64,000 nucleotides of DNA from Curtobacterium sp. S6 (GTDB lineage: Bacteria; Actinomycetota; Actinomycetes; Actinomycetales; Micrococcaceae). The DNA lies in contig NZ_KL537415.1 in the NCBI RefSeq assembly GCF_000710345.2, positions 40,433-104,432 of the forward strand. The letters run 5' to 3'. Both the position numbers and the translations under genes were made by a program. Below, piece after piece: positions 1 through 9,022 of the stretch (position 1 is its first letter; every line of letters starts with the position of its first letter). The notes beneath the pieces were generated by a model. It searched no databases. It saw only the letters and a program-made list of their open reading frames with translations, and was not told the origin of the DNA.

Positions 1-648
1 GATGCCAAGCCCGCCCCGGCTCCTGACAAGCCCAACCCACCGGCTGAGACGACCCCGATCAACCAGCCCGCCCCGCCGGAGCAGACCACCCCGGTCCCCG
101 ACAAGCCCACTCCGCCGGAGCAGGCCACGCCTTCGCCGGACGTTCCCTCCCCCAAGGTGACGCCCGAAACGAAACCGATCACCGACTCCAAGCCCACCGA
201 GGTGCTCGTCACCGAGGCGAAGGATCAGAGCCCGGTCACCGATCCTTCGACGACCCCAGAGAAGGACACGGTCACGCCCGCGTCGGCCGAGGCCACCGCC
301 CCTGAGCCTCCCTCGGTTCTGTCCTCCACCGATTCGCTACGTCCCGCCGGTCACACTCACGAGCGGTCGGAGCGGACCGAACAGGATCCGGGCAAGCACC
401 TCGCGTCAGGGGACGCCACGCCCCAGGCCTCGTCCGAGGATGCCACCGAGCGCACCTCCGCCTCGAAGGGTGCGGCGGCCTCGGCCTCGACGCAACGTGC
501 TCAGGCCGCCGGCGCGTTGGCCCGGACCGGCGCCGAGAACGTGGACATGTATCTGGCCACCGGGGTCGCCGCGGTGGCCGGCGGAATCCTGCTCACCCGC
601 CAGGCCCGATACCGGGCACGTCACGCGCGGAAGAGCGCCGATAAGTAG
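1..648 (+). CDS. C-terminal part of an LAXTG-type cell-wall-anchored, proline-rich surface protein (5' end outside window)
   Basis: The reading frame is open from the first base, so only the last 215 codons are present. The visible part is a Pro/Thr/Glu-rich stalk with repeated K-P-x-P-P-E-Q/T blocks. It ends in a sorting signal: LARTG (517-531), a hydrophobic stretch (MYLATGVAAVAGGILL) and an Arg/Lys-rich tail. LAXTG instead of LPXTG is what class E sortases of high-G+C actinobacteria recognise, so the protein should be covalently attached to peptidoglycan. The stalk would lift an N-terminal domain, which is not visible, off the wall. No sortase gene lies in this window. It ends in TAG and is followed at once by a strong hairpin. 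The function of the missing domain cannot be inferred. Confidence 0.85.
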   Translation, partial: DAKPAPAPDKPNPPAETTPINQPAPPEQTTPVPDKPTPPEQATPSPDVPSPKVTPETKPITDSKPTEVLVTEAKDQSPVTDPSTTPEKDTVTPASAEATAPEPPSVLSSTDSLRPAGHTHERSERTEQDPGKHLASGDATPQASSEDATERTSASKGAAASASTQRAQAAGALARTGAENVDMYLATGVAAVAGGILLTRQARYRARHARKSADK

Positions 649-660
649 GCGTCACCGCTT

Positions 661-696
661 GTGTCGCGCCGGTTCCGTCGCGAACCGGCGCGACAC
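661..696 (+). terminator. Perfect 15-bp hairpin after the wall-protein gene
   Basis: Arms at 661-675 and 682-696 pair perfectly around a 6-nt loop, 12 nt after the stop codon. There is no T tract, which is common for actinobacterial terminators. Confidence 0.7.
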
Positions 697-820
697 ATCG
701 TCGTGAGAGCTTTCGCGGCTCGTCACGGGATGTTCAACTCGACGTCGTATCCGCGAGCCTACGGTTGACCGACGAGGAATCCGCCGCGGCGGGTTCTCCC
801 CCGGTCAAAGGACGCTGAGT

Positions 821-2242
821 ATGAAAATCGCAATTTTCGGGTCGGGTTACGTCGGTCTGGTCACCGGCGCGTGTCTGGCCGACGGAGGCCACCACGTCAC
901 CTGCATCGACGTCGATCCGGGACGCGTCGAATCCCTCCAAGCGGGAGTCTGCCCCATCTGGGAGCCGGGTCTGGAGGACATGCTTCGCTCCAACGCGGAT
1001 CAGGGGCGCCTGGAATTCACCACCTCCGCGCAGGAAGGCCTCGCCGAGGCCAAGGTGGCGTTCATCGCCGTCGGGACCCCGCAGAGCGCGGACGGGTCGG
1101 CCGATCTGAGGTACGTCGATTCGGTCGCGCGCGACGTCGGCCGCCTGGTCGACCACCAGCTCCTCGTGGTCGACAAATCCACCGTTCCGGTCGGAACCGC
1201 CGAGCGCGTACAGCAGATCATCGATGCCGGCCTGGCCCACCGCGGGGTCGAGCACCGGGTGACCGTGTGCTCGAACCCCGAGTTCCTCAAGGAAGGCGCG
1301 GCGATCCAGGACTTCAAGCACGGCGAACGGATCGTCATCGGAACCTCGTGCGCCCTGGACGAGCGGACCATGCGCGACGTCTACGAGCCCTTCAACCGCC
1401 AGCACGAAAAGATCCTGGCGATGGACATCGCCTCCGCGGAGATGACCAAGTACGCGGCCAACGCGATGCTCGCGACCAAGATCAGCTTCATGAACGAGAT
1501 CGCCGCGATCGCCGAGGCCACCGGCGCCGACATCGAGAAGATCCGCGTGGGCATCGGCTCGGACTCCCGCATCGGGTATCAATTCCTCTACGCCGGCGCC
1601 GGATACGGCGGCTCGTGCTTCCCGAAGGACGTCGCCGCGCTCGCCCACACCGCCCGCATGACCGGGTGCCAGCCCCGCATCCTCGAGGCCGTGGACGGCG
1701 TCAACGCGCACCAAAAAACCACGATGTTCCACAAGCTCACCGAGGCCCTACCGGAGCTCGACGGCGCGACCGTGGCGGTCTGGGGGCTTTCTTTCAAGCC
1801 CAAGACCGACGACGTCCGCGAGGCTCCCTCCCTGTCGCTGGTCCGCTCGCTCCTCGACGCGGGGGCCAGCGTTCGCGCCTACGACCCTGTGGCGACGGAT
1901 ACCTTCCGCACGGCCTTCGGGGAGGACTCCGCGGCCATCACCTTCACCGAGAGCAGCTTCGATGCCCTGGCCGGCGCCGACGCCCTGGCCATCTGCACCG
2001 AATGGGAGGAATTCCGCGTCTTCGACGCCGACCTGCTGGCCTCCCGCATGAGGGGCCGCGTGATCGTCGACGGGCGCAACCTCTACGAGCCGGCCCGCGT
2101 CGCGGACGCCGGGTTCAGCTACTCGTCCATCGGTCGCCGCACGGCGCTGCCCGACATGCCCGTCGGCCCCGTCCTGCCGCCGCGGCTCGGACCGCCCGCG
2201 CTTCCCGGCCGTCCCCTCCCCTCGGAGGTCTCGGCCCGATAA
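821..2242 (+). CDS. UDP-glucose 6-dehydrogenase
   Basis: The 473-residue product belongs to the UDP-glucose/GDP-mannose dehydrogenase family, which oxidises UDP-glucose to UDP-glucuronate with two NAD+. The N-terminal Rossmann motif is MKIAIFGSGYVG. The catalytic cysteine is C266 in GYGGSCFPKDV, with K269-D270. The central FMNEIAAI helix and a C-terminal NAD/UDP-binding domain (SFKPKTDDVREAP) complete the fold. Length is slightly above the usual 430-450 because of a Pro-rich tail after residue 445. AAAGGA lies 8 nt before the ATG. It is a single-gene unit here. The product probably feeds cell-surface polysaccharide, which fits the nearby glycosyltransferases, but no glycan cluster is attached. 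Confidence 0.92.
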   Translation: MKIAIFGSGYVGLVTGACLADGGHHVTCIDVDPGRVESLQAGVCPIWEPGLEDMLRSNADQGRLEFTTSAQEGLAEAKVAFIAVGTPQSADGSADLRYVDSVARDVGRLVDHQLLVVDKSTVPVGTAERVQQIIDAGLAHRGVEHRVTVCSNPEFLKEGAAIQDFKHGERIVIGTSCALDERTMRDVYEPFNRQHEKILAMDIASAEMTKYAANAMLATKISFMNEIAAIAEATGADIEKIRVGIGSDSRIGYQFLYAGAGYGGSCFPKDVAALAHTARMTGCQPRILEAVDGVNAHQKTTMFHKLTEALPELDGATVAVWGLSFKPKTDDVREAPSLSLVRSLLDAGASVRAYDPVATDTFRTAFGEDSAAITFTESSFDALAGADALAICTEWEEFRVFDADLLASRMRGRVIVDGRNLYEPARVADAGFSYSSIGRRTALPDMPVGPVLPPRLGPPALPGRPLPSEVSAR

Positions 2243-2428
2243 CCTGAGGCGGGAGAGAGCGGAATCGCACGCCCCGTCGAGCCGGGTCGAGCCGAATTCA
2301 CATTCGGGTCACAAACGGTGATGGGGCGTAAGAATCCGACTCACCGCGAACGGCCTCGGTCACCCGATCTATCGTGACCGTAAGGGCACGGCTCGCGGGC
2401 GCACGGAACACCGCTGAAAGGACGATCG

Positions 2429-2950
2429 ATGACTCAGGCGAGTCCAGAGAACAAGGAAACGATCACCGAGATCTTCAAGGAGATCTTCGGCCATCACCCC
2501 GCCGGCGTCGCGATCATCACGGCCGCGAGCGAGGAAGGCCCGGTGGGGCTCACGGCCTCCTCCGTCTCCTCGATCTCCGCGGATCCCGCGATCCTCGGCT
2601 TTTCCCTGGCCGCCCGGCGAGGCTCCGCCGCGCACGTGGCCGACGCCGAGACGTTCCTGGTGCACCTGCTCGACGCCGAGAACGTGGAGCTGGCCAAGTC
2701 TTTCGCCACGCACGGCGCCCCGCGCTTCGGCGACACCATGAACTGGGAGACCCTCTCGACCGGTGAGCCGTTGCTGACCGACGTGAGCCGCGTCCTGCGA
2801 TGCCGCACGCTGACCCAGGCCCAGGCGGGCCCCGCCCTGGTCTTCACCGCAGAGGTGCTCGAGGCCTCCCGCAACGAACACCCGGGGACCCCACTGGTCT
2901 ACCACCGCAGGGCATTCCACTCGCTCGGCGATCACTCGTACATGATCTAA
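2429..2950 (+). CDS. Flavin reductase-like FMN-binding protein
   Basis: The 173-residue product has the split-barrel flavin reductase domain over nearly its whole length: HHPAGVAIITA near residue 27, GLTASSVSSISADP near 43-56 and the HxF/HSLGDH segment at the C terminus. Such enzymes reduce free FMN/FAD with NAD(P)H and pass it to a monooxygenase. No oxygenase is adjacent. The nearest FMNH2-dependent enzyme is the SsuD-like protein about 10.6 kb away, so a partnership is possible but unsupported by linkage. The ATG at 2429 follows GAAAGGA. The 186-bp upstream gap shows no clear terminator. Confidence 0.82.
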   Translation: MTQASPENKETITEIFKEIFGHHPAGVAIITAASEEGPVGLTASSVSSISADPAILGFSLAARRGSAAHVADAETFLVHLLDAENVELAKSFATHGAPRFGDTMNWETLSTGEPLLTDVSRVLRCRTLTQAQAGPALVFTAEVLEASRNEHPGTPLVYHRRAFHSLGDHSYMI

Positions 2951-3047
2951 ATACTACTTTCGAGTCCGATGTAAAAATTGTATAAATTTGCTTAACTTGT
3001 TGAAATAAAGGCGCTCACCCCTCGGGGACACAACTACCTTGGGGATG

Positions 3048-3187
3048 GCTGGGTTGCCGCGACACAAAGTGCGGCAATCCGAGGTGGCGCGATGAGACCC
3101 CCATAGATCATCCGCCCTGAAGCCTCCGGAATTCACTGACGGCATCCATCCCCCAAGTCGATGCCGTCGCGTGAGCGGCAACCCAGC
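3048..3187 (+). ncRNA. Structured RNA with two C-rich hairpin loops (6C-RNA-like) and competing pairings
   Basis: A perfect 13-bp helix (3048-3060 with 3175-3187) closes a 140-nt element. Inside are a long hairpin (about 3079-3129) with loop GACCCCCATAGA and a perfect 8-bp hairpin (3138-3145 with 3161-3168) with CCATCCCCCAAG in its loop. Two C-rich loops recall the actinobacterial 6C RNA, although each loop here has five contiguous C. The 5' arm 3051-3060 can instead pair with 3071-3080 over 10 bp including one G-U, so two folds compete. It may be a free small RNA or the leader of the M20 gene that starts 84 nt downstream. The strand is inferred from the C-rich loops. Confidence 0.55.
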
Positions 3188-3270
3188 GTCTCAAACTTCC
3201 CTCCGTTGTGTTCATCGACCTGCACCGGGCGTGCACATGCCGCATGTATGGCCCAGACTAGGCTGGTGAC

Positions 3271-4542
3271 ATGGGCGACAATCAGGAATCTACGACACTG
3301 AATAGCAACACGACGACCGAGACACCCGCTTCACTGGAGACGATCTTTGCTCTCCTGCGGTGCGACTCCATCAGCGAAACCTCCAACCTCGAGGTCATCG
3401 AATACATTGAGGCCGCCTTCGCGCGCTTCGATATTCCGACGCACCGCACGTACTCGGACGACGGGCAGCGGGCTAATCTCTTCGCGACCGTCCCCGCGCA
3501 CGACGGCACCACGACCGGTGGCGTGGTCCTCTCGGGGCACACCGACGTCGTGCCGGTCGAAGGCCAGCCCTGGGACACCGATCCCTTCGAGCCGACCATT
3601 CGCGACGGCAAGCTCTACGCGCGCGGTGCCGCCGACATGAAGTCGTTCATCGGTGTGGCCCTCTGGATTCTGCCCCGCGTCGTCGAGACCCGGTTGAGCG
3701 AACCCATCCATTTCGCCTTCACATACGACGAGGAGCTCGGTTGCCTGGGCGCGCCCCGCATGATCGAGGAGTTCGTGGGCCGGGGCATCCAGCCGAAGTA
3801 CGCGATCGTCGGGGAACCCACCCTCATGAACATCGTGGTCGCGCACAAGGCACCGCAGCGCGGTCGGCTCACCTTCCGCGGCGTCCCCAAGCATTCCTCC
3901 CTGGCCCCTCAGGGAATCAACGCGGTGCGCTACGCGGGCGATTTCATCCACTTCTTCAACCAGCTCGCCGACGACCTGCGGGAGAACGGCCCACGCGGTG
4001 AAGGATTCAACATCCCGTACACCACCGGCGGGGTTAACGTGGCGCGCGGCGGCTCGTCGTACAACATCGTGGCCGACCGGTGCGTCCTCGAATACGACTT
4101 CCGCATCGTCCCCGGGACCTCCCCGGACGAGCTGGCCGGGAAGATCCGCGACTACCTCCGCACCGAGATCGAACCTTCCCTGCGGGCCGACGTCGAGCGG
4201 GTGCGCGCCCTCGGACAGGCCGACGAGAAGGCGCTCTCCCAGGTCGGCGTGGACTTTGAGGTGCTCGCCAGGGTTCCGGCGCTCAACACCGCGACGGATG
4301 CCCCGATCGTGGCCTTTGCCGAGGAACTAGGGGCAGTCCTCGACGGCGGCGGAGAATCAACTCACGTTTCCTATGGAACGGAAGGCGGCCAGTACTTCGC
4401 GGCAGGGATCCCCGCGATCGTATGCGGCCCGGGGTCTATCGCACAGGCCCACACGGAAAACGAATGGGTCGAACTGGCCCAGATCGATGCCTGTGAGAAA
4501 TTCATGGCGGCTCTCCTCGAGAAGTCCGCCGCAGACCACTAA
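3271..4542 (+). CDS. M20 family acetylornithine deacetylase-like metallopeptidase (ArgE type)
   Basis: The 423-residue product carries the M20 dinuclear zinc signature: SGHTDVVPV, RGAADMKSF with the metal-bridging Asp, DEELGC with the general base Glu, and the lid-domain His of the dimerisation domain. Length and the PWDTDPFEP motif match the ArgE branch, which releases acetate from N-acetylornithine. Actinobacteria usually make arginine with the acetyl-recycling ArgJ route, and no other arg genes are nearby. A salvage deacetylase for another N-acyl amino acid is therefore equally possible. The Shine-Dalgarno before the ATG is weak, and the structured RNA lies 84 nt upstream. Confidence 0.82.
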   Translation: MGDNQESTTLNSNTTTETPASLETIFALLRCDSISETSNLEVIEYIEAAFARFDIPTHRTYSDDGQRANLFATVPAHDGTTTGGVVLSGHTDVVPVEGQPWDTDPFEPTIRDGKLYARGAADMKSFIGVALWILPRVVETRLSEPIHFAFTYDEELGCLGAPRMIEEFVGRGIQPKYAIVGEPTLMNIVVAHKAPQRGRLTFRGVPKHSSLAPQGINAVRYAGDFIHFFNQLADDLRENGPRGEGFNIPYTTGGVNVARGGSSYNIVADRCVLEYDFRIVPGTSPDELAGKIRDYLRTEIEPSLRADVERVRALGQADEKALSQVGVDFEVLARVPALNTATDAPIVAFAEELGAVLDGGGESTHVSYGTEGGQYFAAGIPAIVCGPGSIAQAHTENEWVELAQIDACEKFMAALLEKSAADH

Positions 4543-4641
4543 CCAGGACGAAACGGTTCTCGGCGGCGTGCCCGGCACGCGATTACCCTCGGGTAATGCG
4601 CCGAGCCAATTCGGCCGCTGAGAGACAACGAGGAGTGGGAC

Positions 4642-5250
4642 ATGCCCCGGAAACGGCGCACGGACGACGAGCAAGCCCGCAAGAGCATCATCGGCACCGG
4701 CCGAGATACGTTCGCGCGGAGCGGGTTCTACAACACCACCATGGACGAGATCGCCGACGGCGCCAAGCTCTCCAAGCCGTTCCTCTACCGGTACTTCAAG
4801 AGCAAGGACGATCTGTACCTCGCCGTGATCGAGGACTGCGTGGACCTCTTCCTCGAAACCGTCCTCACCCCGTTGCGCGCGGGCAAACTCACCTCGCAGG
4901 AACGCACCGAACAGGCCATCACCGTGCTCACTGACCTGGTGGTCGAGCAGCCCGAGGCCTATAAGCTCCTCTTCGAGTCGGACATGCTGAAATGGCCCGA
5001 CGTCGCCGACCGGGTCAATAATCTCCGCGGTGAACTCGTCGAGACCCTCACGGACGTGCTGCACCGGGAGTCGCGATTCACCGATCTGCCGTCCTGCCGC
5101 CTGTGCGCCGAGGCGATCATCAGCGCGGCCCTGGCCTCGGTCAAGGTGATCGGGGCCGCCGAGACCTCGGAGGAACAGGCCAAGCTGAGCAATGTCTTGC
5201 TGCGTTTCGCGTGGGGCGGCGTGCTCCACATGGACGATCACCTGAAATAG
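4642..5250 (+). CDS. TetR/AcrR family transcriptional regulator
   Basis: The 202-residue product has an N-terminal TetR helix-turn-helix at about residues 10-60. Key pieces are FARSGFYNTTMDEIADGA and the recognition-helix signature KPFLYRYFKSKDDL. The C-terminal helical domain is variable, with an unknown ligand. GAGGAG lies before the ATG. It lies 100 nt after the M20 gene on the same strand and convergent to the GT39 gene, separated by a strong bidirectional terminator. The target is unknown. The M20 gene or its own promoter would be the first places to look. Confidence 0.88.
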   Translation: MPRKRRTDDEQARKSIIGTGRDTFARSGFYNTTMDEIADGAKLSKPFLYRYFKSKDDLYLAVIEDCVDLFLETVLTPLRAGKLTSQERTEQAITVLTDLVVEQPEAYKLLFESDMLKWPDVADRVNNLRGELVETLTDVLHRESRFTDLPSCRLCAEAIISAALASVKVIGAAETSEEQAKLSNVLLRFAWGGVLHMDDHLK

Positions 5251-5282
5251 CCGACCGTCCCGCGGACGCGGGAGGGTGCGCC

Positions 5283-5323
5283 GACGCGGCCCCGGAACTC
5301 ACCTGGAGTTCCGGGGCCGCGTC
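5283..5323. terminator. Bidirectional terminator between tetR and the GT39 gene
   Basis: A perfect 18-bp stem (5283-5300 with 5306-5323) with a 5-nt loop ACCTG sits in the convergent 84-bp gap. Confidence 0.85.
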
Positions 5324-5334
5324 GTGTCGGGGAG

Positions 5335-7404
5335 CTACGAGGACAGGTCGTAGACGGTCGTGCCGCCGACGGTCGTGGCCGTGTAGTGCGCGGCGACCCA
5401 CTTCTGGATCTCGGAGGAAGACGAGCTGCCGCCCGGCGCTCCCCCGCCGCCCATGCCTCCCGAGACGAAGTACCGGATCTCGCCCTGGGAGACCATCTGC
5501 TGGAACTCTTCCAGGCTCGGGTAGGGGTCCGATCCCATCCACCCGCCGATGTCCAGCACCTCGGTGTCCGAGGCGACCATGTATTCGGCCGCGCCGGTGG
5601 CCCCGACGGTCGCCGCGGAATACTTGGTCCCGGCGTCCTGCAGCAGCTGGGTCAGCTCGGCGTTGCCCTGGCCGTCGCCCGGTGCCCCTTGGCCGCCCTG
5701 CGCCTGCTGAGCGCCCTGGCCTCCGGCGCTCGACGGCGCACCGCCCATGCCCCCCTGAGAGGCCGCCGCGGCGGGCCCGGCGGTCGGGATGGATCCCGAG
5801 TGAGCGTTGCCCGCGGTCGCGACGCCCCAGGACGCGCTGCCGAGGCCGCCGAAGACCAACGCCGCGAGCGCCAGGATGACCCCGCCCTTGCGGAGGCCTC
5901 GAGCGCCGCCGATCTCGTCGAGACGCGCCACGATCGCGACCGCCGTCAGCGAACCGCCCAGCAGCATCGTCCAGCGGATCCACGGCAACCAGTCGGGCGC
6001 CCGGCCCTGCATGATCGCGAACCCCCAAATGACCGTGGCCAGCAGGCCGATTCCCAGGACCCAGCGCACCGGCGTGTAGGTCCGTCCCCTCCACAGTTCG
6101 ACCGCGCCGATCCCGACGAGTGCCGCGATCGCCGGGGCGAGAACCACCACGTAATAGGGGTGAATGGTTCCTTCCATGAAGGAGAAGATCCCGGCGTTAA
6201 CCACGAGCCAACCGCCCCACAGCATGAGGGCGGCTCGCGTGACGTCGGTCCGCGCGGCGTGCCGCGTGAACCACAGGCCCGCCACGAGCACGATCACGGC
6301 CGCCGGGATGAGCCATGAGATTTCGGGGCCGAAGCCCGAGTTGAACATGCGCAGCATACCCGCGGGCCCCCCGAAACTGCTGCCACCGCCGGGTCCTCCG
6401 CCGCCCATCGCGCCTCCGGCGGCCTCAGCGGCACCGGTGCCCCCGGCCTCTGCCGCTCCCGACTCGGCGCCGGGCGCCCCGCCGGACTGACCGAGAATCC
6501 TCGCGAGACCGTTATAGCCCATGACCAATTCCCAGAAGGAGTTGCCGTTGGTTCCCGCCATGTAGGGGCGCGAGCCCTCGGGCCAGAGGGAGAACACCGC
6601 GGCGTACAGGCCGACGGGAAGGCACACGCCAATCCCGGCGAGGACGACGTCGCGAATCCTCCGGAGCCAACCGCCCCGGGCCGCGACCGCGAGGACCAGG
6701 ACCAGCGCCGGGATGGTCATGAATCCCTGGAGCATCTTGACCAGGAAGGCCAGCCCAACGACCAGCCCCGCGGCGACCATCCACCACCCGGAGCGGGATC
6801 GGCCCGATGCGCCGGACTGCACCGCGCGGATCGTAAAATACGCGGCGAGGACCAGGCACAGCGTGAGCATCGCGTCCGGGTTATTGAATCGGAACATCAT
6901 CACGGCCACCGGCGTGACCGCCATCGTGGTGCCCGCGATCAGACCCGCAATGGTGCCGTTGGTGCGCCGGACCGCCAGATACAACACCCAGACGGCCGCG
7001 ATTCCCATGACGGCCTGCGGAAAGAGCACCGTGAAGGAATTGAAACCGAAGATTCGTGCGAAGAGGGAGGGAATCCAGTAGGCCGCCGGCGGCTTGTCCA
7101 CGGTGATGCCGTTATTCGCGTCGAGGGACCCGAAGAGCATCGCGGTCCAGGACTTGCTGCCGGCCCGGACGGCGGCGGCATAAAAGCTGTTGCCGTACTG
7201 GGAGATGGTCAGATTCCACAGGTAGAGAACCGCGGTGCCGATCATCATCAGCGCGACGGCCGGTCGGGCCCATCGAGGGTCGCCGTCGCGAGGGGCCAGC
7301 AGGGCCCACCGCCCGCGGGATGTCGTGTGTGTGGTCATGGTGTGCGAATGCTCCTGGGTGTGGTGGTCGGTGGTATCGAGGGTTGCCGTGGTCGTGGGGC
7401 TCAT
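5335..7404 (-). CDS. GT39/ArnT-like membrane glycosyltransferase with a Gly/Ala/Gln-rich insert
   Basis: The 689-residue polytopic protein resembles dolichyl-phosphate-mannose-type mannosyltransferases. The first loop carries the TVDKPPAAYW motif, followed by around ten membrane spans. A long low-complexity Gly/Ala/Glu insert sits mid-protein (around 6360-6480) and a second Gly/Gln/Ala-rich one near 5680-5790. A soluble C-terminal domain follows, as usual in actinobacterial members. It would use a polyprenyl-phosphate sugar to glycosylate proteins or envelope glycans on the outer membrane face. The ATG at 7404 overlaps the upstream GT2 stop by 4 nt, so a longer in-frame reading further upstream is rejected. 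The pairing suggests the GT2 makes its lipid-linked donor. Confidence 0.85.
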   Translation of the reverse strand: MSPTTTATLDTTDHHTQEHSHTMTTHTTSRGRWALLAPRDGDPRWARPAVALMMIGTAVLYLWNLTISQYGNSFYAAAVRAGSKSWTAMLFGSLDANNGITVDKPPAAYWIPSLFARIFGFNSFTVLFPQAVMGIAAVWVLYLAVRRTNGTIAGLIAGTTMAVTPVAVMMFRFNNPDAMLTLCLVLAAYFTIRAVQSGASGRSRSGWWMVAAGLVVGLAFLVKMLQGFMTIPALVLVLAVAARGGWLRRIRDVVLAGIGVCLPVGLYAAVFSLWPEGSRPYMAGTNGNSFWELVMGYNGLARILGQSGGAPGAESGAAEAGGTGAAEAAGGAMGGGGPGGGSSFGGPAGMLRMFNSGFGPEISWLIPAAVIVLVAGLWFTRHAARTDVTRAALMLWGGWLVVNAGIFSFMEGTIHPYYVVVLAPAIAALVGIGAVELWRGRTYTPVRWVLGIGLLATVIWGFAIMQGRAPDWLPWIRWTMLLGGSLTAVAIVARLDEIGGARGLRKGGVILALAALVFGGLGSASWGVATAGNAHSGSIPTAGPAAAASQGGMGGAPSSAGGQGAQQAQGGQGAPGDGQGNAELTQLLQDAGTKYSAATVGATGAAEYMVASDTEVLDIGGWMGSDPYPSLEEFQQMVSQGEIRYFVSGGMGGGGAPGGSSSSSEIQKWVAAHYTATTVGGTTVYDLSS

Positions 7405-8693
7405 CGGCCGGCCTTGGGGTTGAAGACCCACCACCGGAAGAGGAGAAATTTCAGGAGGGTCGCGGCGAGATTGGCCAGGATCAGGGCGGTCGCCTCGACC
7501 GGAACGCTCGGATCCCCGACCCGGTGAAGGCCCCACAGCGCCCCCGAGGTCAAGGCCCACCCGAGGCCGAAGACCACCAGGCCTTGGACGTGATGTCCCA
7601 CGGCGCCGCGTTTGCCGGTCACCCCGAAGGTGAAGAAGCGATTGATCGCGGTATTGGCCACCGCCGTGACGAGCAGGGCGATGAAGTTCGCCCACTGCGC
7701 GTCGACCACGTGCCGGAATCCCCAGAAGATCAGCAAATACGCGAGGGTCGATCCGAGACCGACCACCGCGAACCGCACCACCTGCGAAAACAAGGCATTC
7801 GTCTGTCCGGCGATGACGCCGCGGCCCAGCTCCTCACGCAGCGCCGAGACAGGTATGCGTCCGCTGGCCATCGCTGCCGAGAGCCGGACCATGCCCTTGA
7901 GGTCGTCGATCGCCGTCCCGACGACGTCCACGGAGCTGTCAGGATCGTCGGTCCAGTCGACGGGGACCTCGGCGACCCGGAGCCCGACCTTTTCCGCGAG
8001 GACGAGCATCTCGGTGTCGAAGAACCACGCGCCGTCGTCGGTGTGGGGGATGAGCCGGCGGGCGACGTCGGCCCGGATCGCCTTAAAACCGCATTGCGCG
8101 TCGGAGAAGTGCGCCCCCATGAAGGTCCGGAGCAAAAGGTTATAGCCGCGAGAAATGAACTCTCGCTTGGCGCCCCGCACGACGCGCGACCCGCGTGCCA
8201 GGCGCGTTCCGATCGCGAGGTCCGAGTGCCCCGTCACCAGCGGGGCGATCAGCGGGTGGAGCGCGGCCAGGTCGGTGGAGAGGTCCACGTCCATGTATAC
8301 GAGCACCTCGGCGGCCGGTTCGGCCCACACCCGCCGAAGGGCGTTGCCGCGGCCCTTACGGTCCAGGTGAACGACCCGCACCGGGGGCAGCTCCCGGGCC
8401 AGGCGTTCGGCGATGATCAGGGTCCGGTCCGTGGACGCGTTGTCGGCGACCGTGATCGAGAAGGTATAGGGGCTGTACTCGGCCAGGTATGCGGAGAGGC
8501 GGCGGATGCACGCCTCGAGGTCGGCCTCCTCGTTGAAGACCGGGATCGTGACGTCCAGGACCGTGGTGGCGCCCTCGACGTCGATGGGTTCCCGGCCGAT
8601 ATCGGTGACCCGGGAGGCCGCCGGGATGACCCCGGTCGGGGTCTCGACCGGTCCGTCGGAAACGTGCGTGGAGTTCTGGGCTGAAGTTGTCAT
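7401..8693 (-). CDS. GT2 dolichol-phosphate-mannose-synthase-like glycosyltransferase fused to a GtrA domain
   Basis: The 430-residue product has an N-terminal GT-A domain (about 45-280): TIPVFNEEADLEAC, VADNASTDRT, the DXD-type MDVDLSTD, and the DTEMLVLAEK helix typical of DPM1-like synthases. A C-terminal GtrA domain with four membrane segments (about 300-410) follows, ending in RWWVFN. It should transfer a sugar from a nucleotide donor to polyprenyl phosphate and hold or flip the product. The stop overlaps the start of the GT39 gene (ATGA), so the two are coupled. The promoter should lie within 8694-8800. Confidence 0.87.
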   Translation of the reverse strand: MTTSAQNSTHVSDGPVETPTGVIPAASRVTDIGREPIDVEGATTVLDVTIPVFNEEADLEACIRRLSAYLAEYSPYTFSITVADNASTDRTLIIAERLARELPPVRVVHLDRKGRGNALRRVWAEPAAEVLVYMDVDLSTDLAALHPLIAPLVTGHSDLAIGTRLARGSRVVRGAKREFISRGYNLLLRTFMGAHFSDAQCGFKAIRADVARRLIPHTDDGAWFFDTEMLVLAEKVGLRVAEVPVDWTDDPDSSVDVVGTAIDDLKGMVRLSAAMASGRIPVSALREELGRGVIAGQTNALFSQVVRFAVVGLGSTLAYLLIFWGFRHVVDAQWANFIALLVTAVANTAINRFFTFGVTGKRGAVGHHVQGLVVFGLGWALTSGALWGLHRVGDPSVPVEATALILANLAATLLKFLLFRWWVFNPKAGR

Positions 8694-8803
8694 TCCACCA
8701 CGGTCGTTCAGCGGTTTAAGAGGGCCGTATGGCCGGACTGTGGTGGGGCTGTGAGAATTTTTCGACGGTCACGGAAAGCCGGGAACCGGGCGGTGTTAAA
8801 AGA

Positions 8804-8852
8804 GAAGAGGCCCGTGTTTGGGGGAACCACAACCACAAACACGGGCCTCTTC
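8804..8852 (-). terminator. Strong terminator hairpin, minus strand
   Basis: A perfect 17-bp stem (8804-8820 with 8836-8852) with a 15-nt loop. On the minus strand it is followed by TCTTTTAAC, a good U-rich tail. It would end transcription from the gene that stops at 9023, or from a short RNA made between 8853 and 9020. Confidence 0.75.
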
Positions 8853-9022
8853 GACCCCGAGCGTACCTTAAGAAGCTCAAAGCTTCTCAGGCCCTAGGGA
8901 GAGGGCTCGGGGGGCCTGAACGTACCGGCACGTCAACCGTGCAGTACAAGTTTTTGTCAACGACACAATCATTTTACCGCACCAGGGCGGCGATCGCATC
9001 GTCCGCCATCAAATTTACACGC
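8853..9022 (-). other. Gene-free, hairpin-rich stretch; possible 3' UTR or small RNA
   Basis: No convincing ORF is present. The stretch holds a hairpin AGAAGCT-CAA-AGCTTCT (near 8871-8887) and an imperfect AGGCCC/GGGCCT hairpin just after it. A TTGACA box lies on the minus strand near 8955, but I see no well-placed -10. It may simply be the 3' UTR of the gene ending at 9023. Confidence 0.35.

Noticed and set aside
734-1732. Long minus-strand frame of 332 codons opposite UDP-glucose dehydrogenase
   Set aside because: Antisense shadow of a clear gene in high-G+C DNA; composition is Gly/Asp/Arg/Val-rich without family motifs. The same applies to similar frames opposite hutU, hutH, the GPH transporter and the subtilisin.
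7405-7695. N-terminal extension of the GT39 gene
   Set aside because: It runs inside the upstream GT2-GtrA gene in another frame, and the ATGA overlap at 7401-7404 marks the real start.
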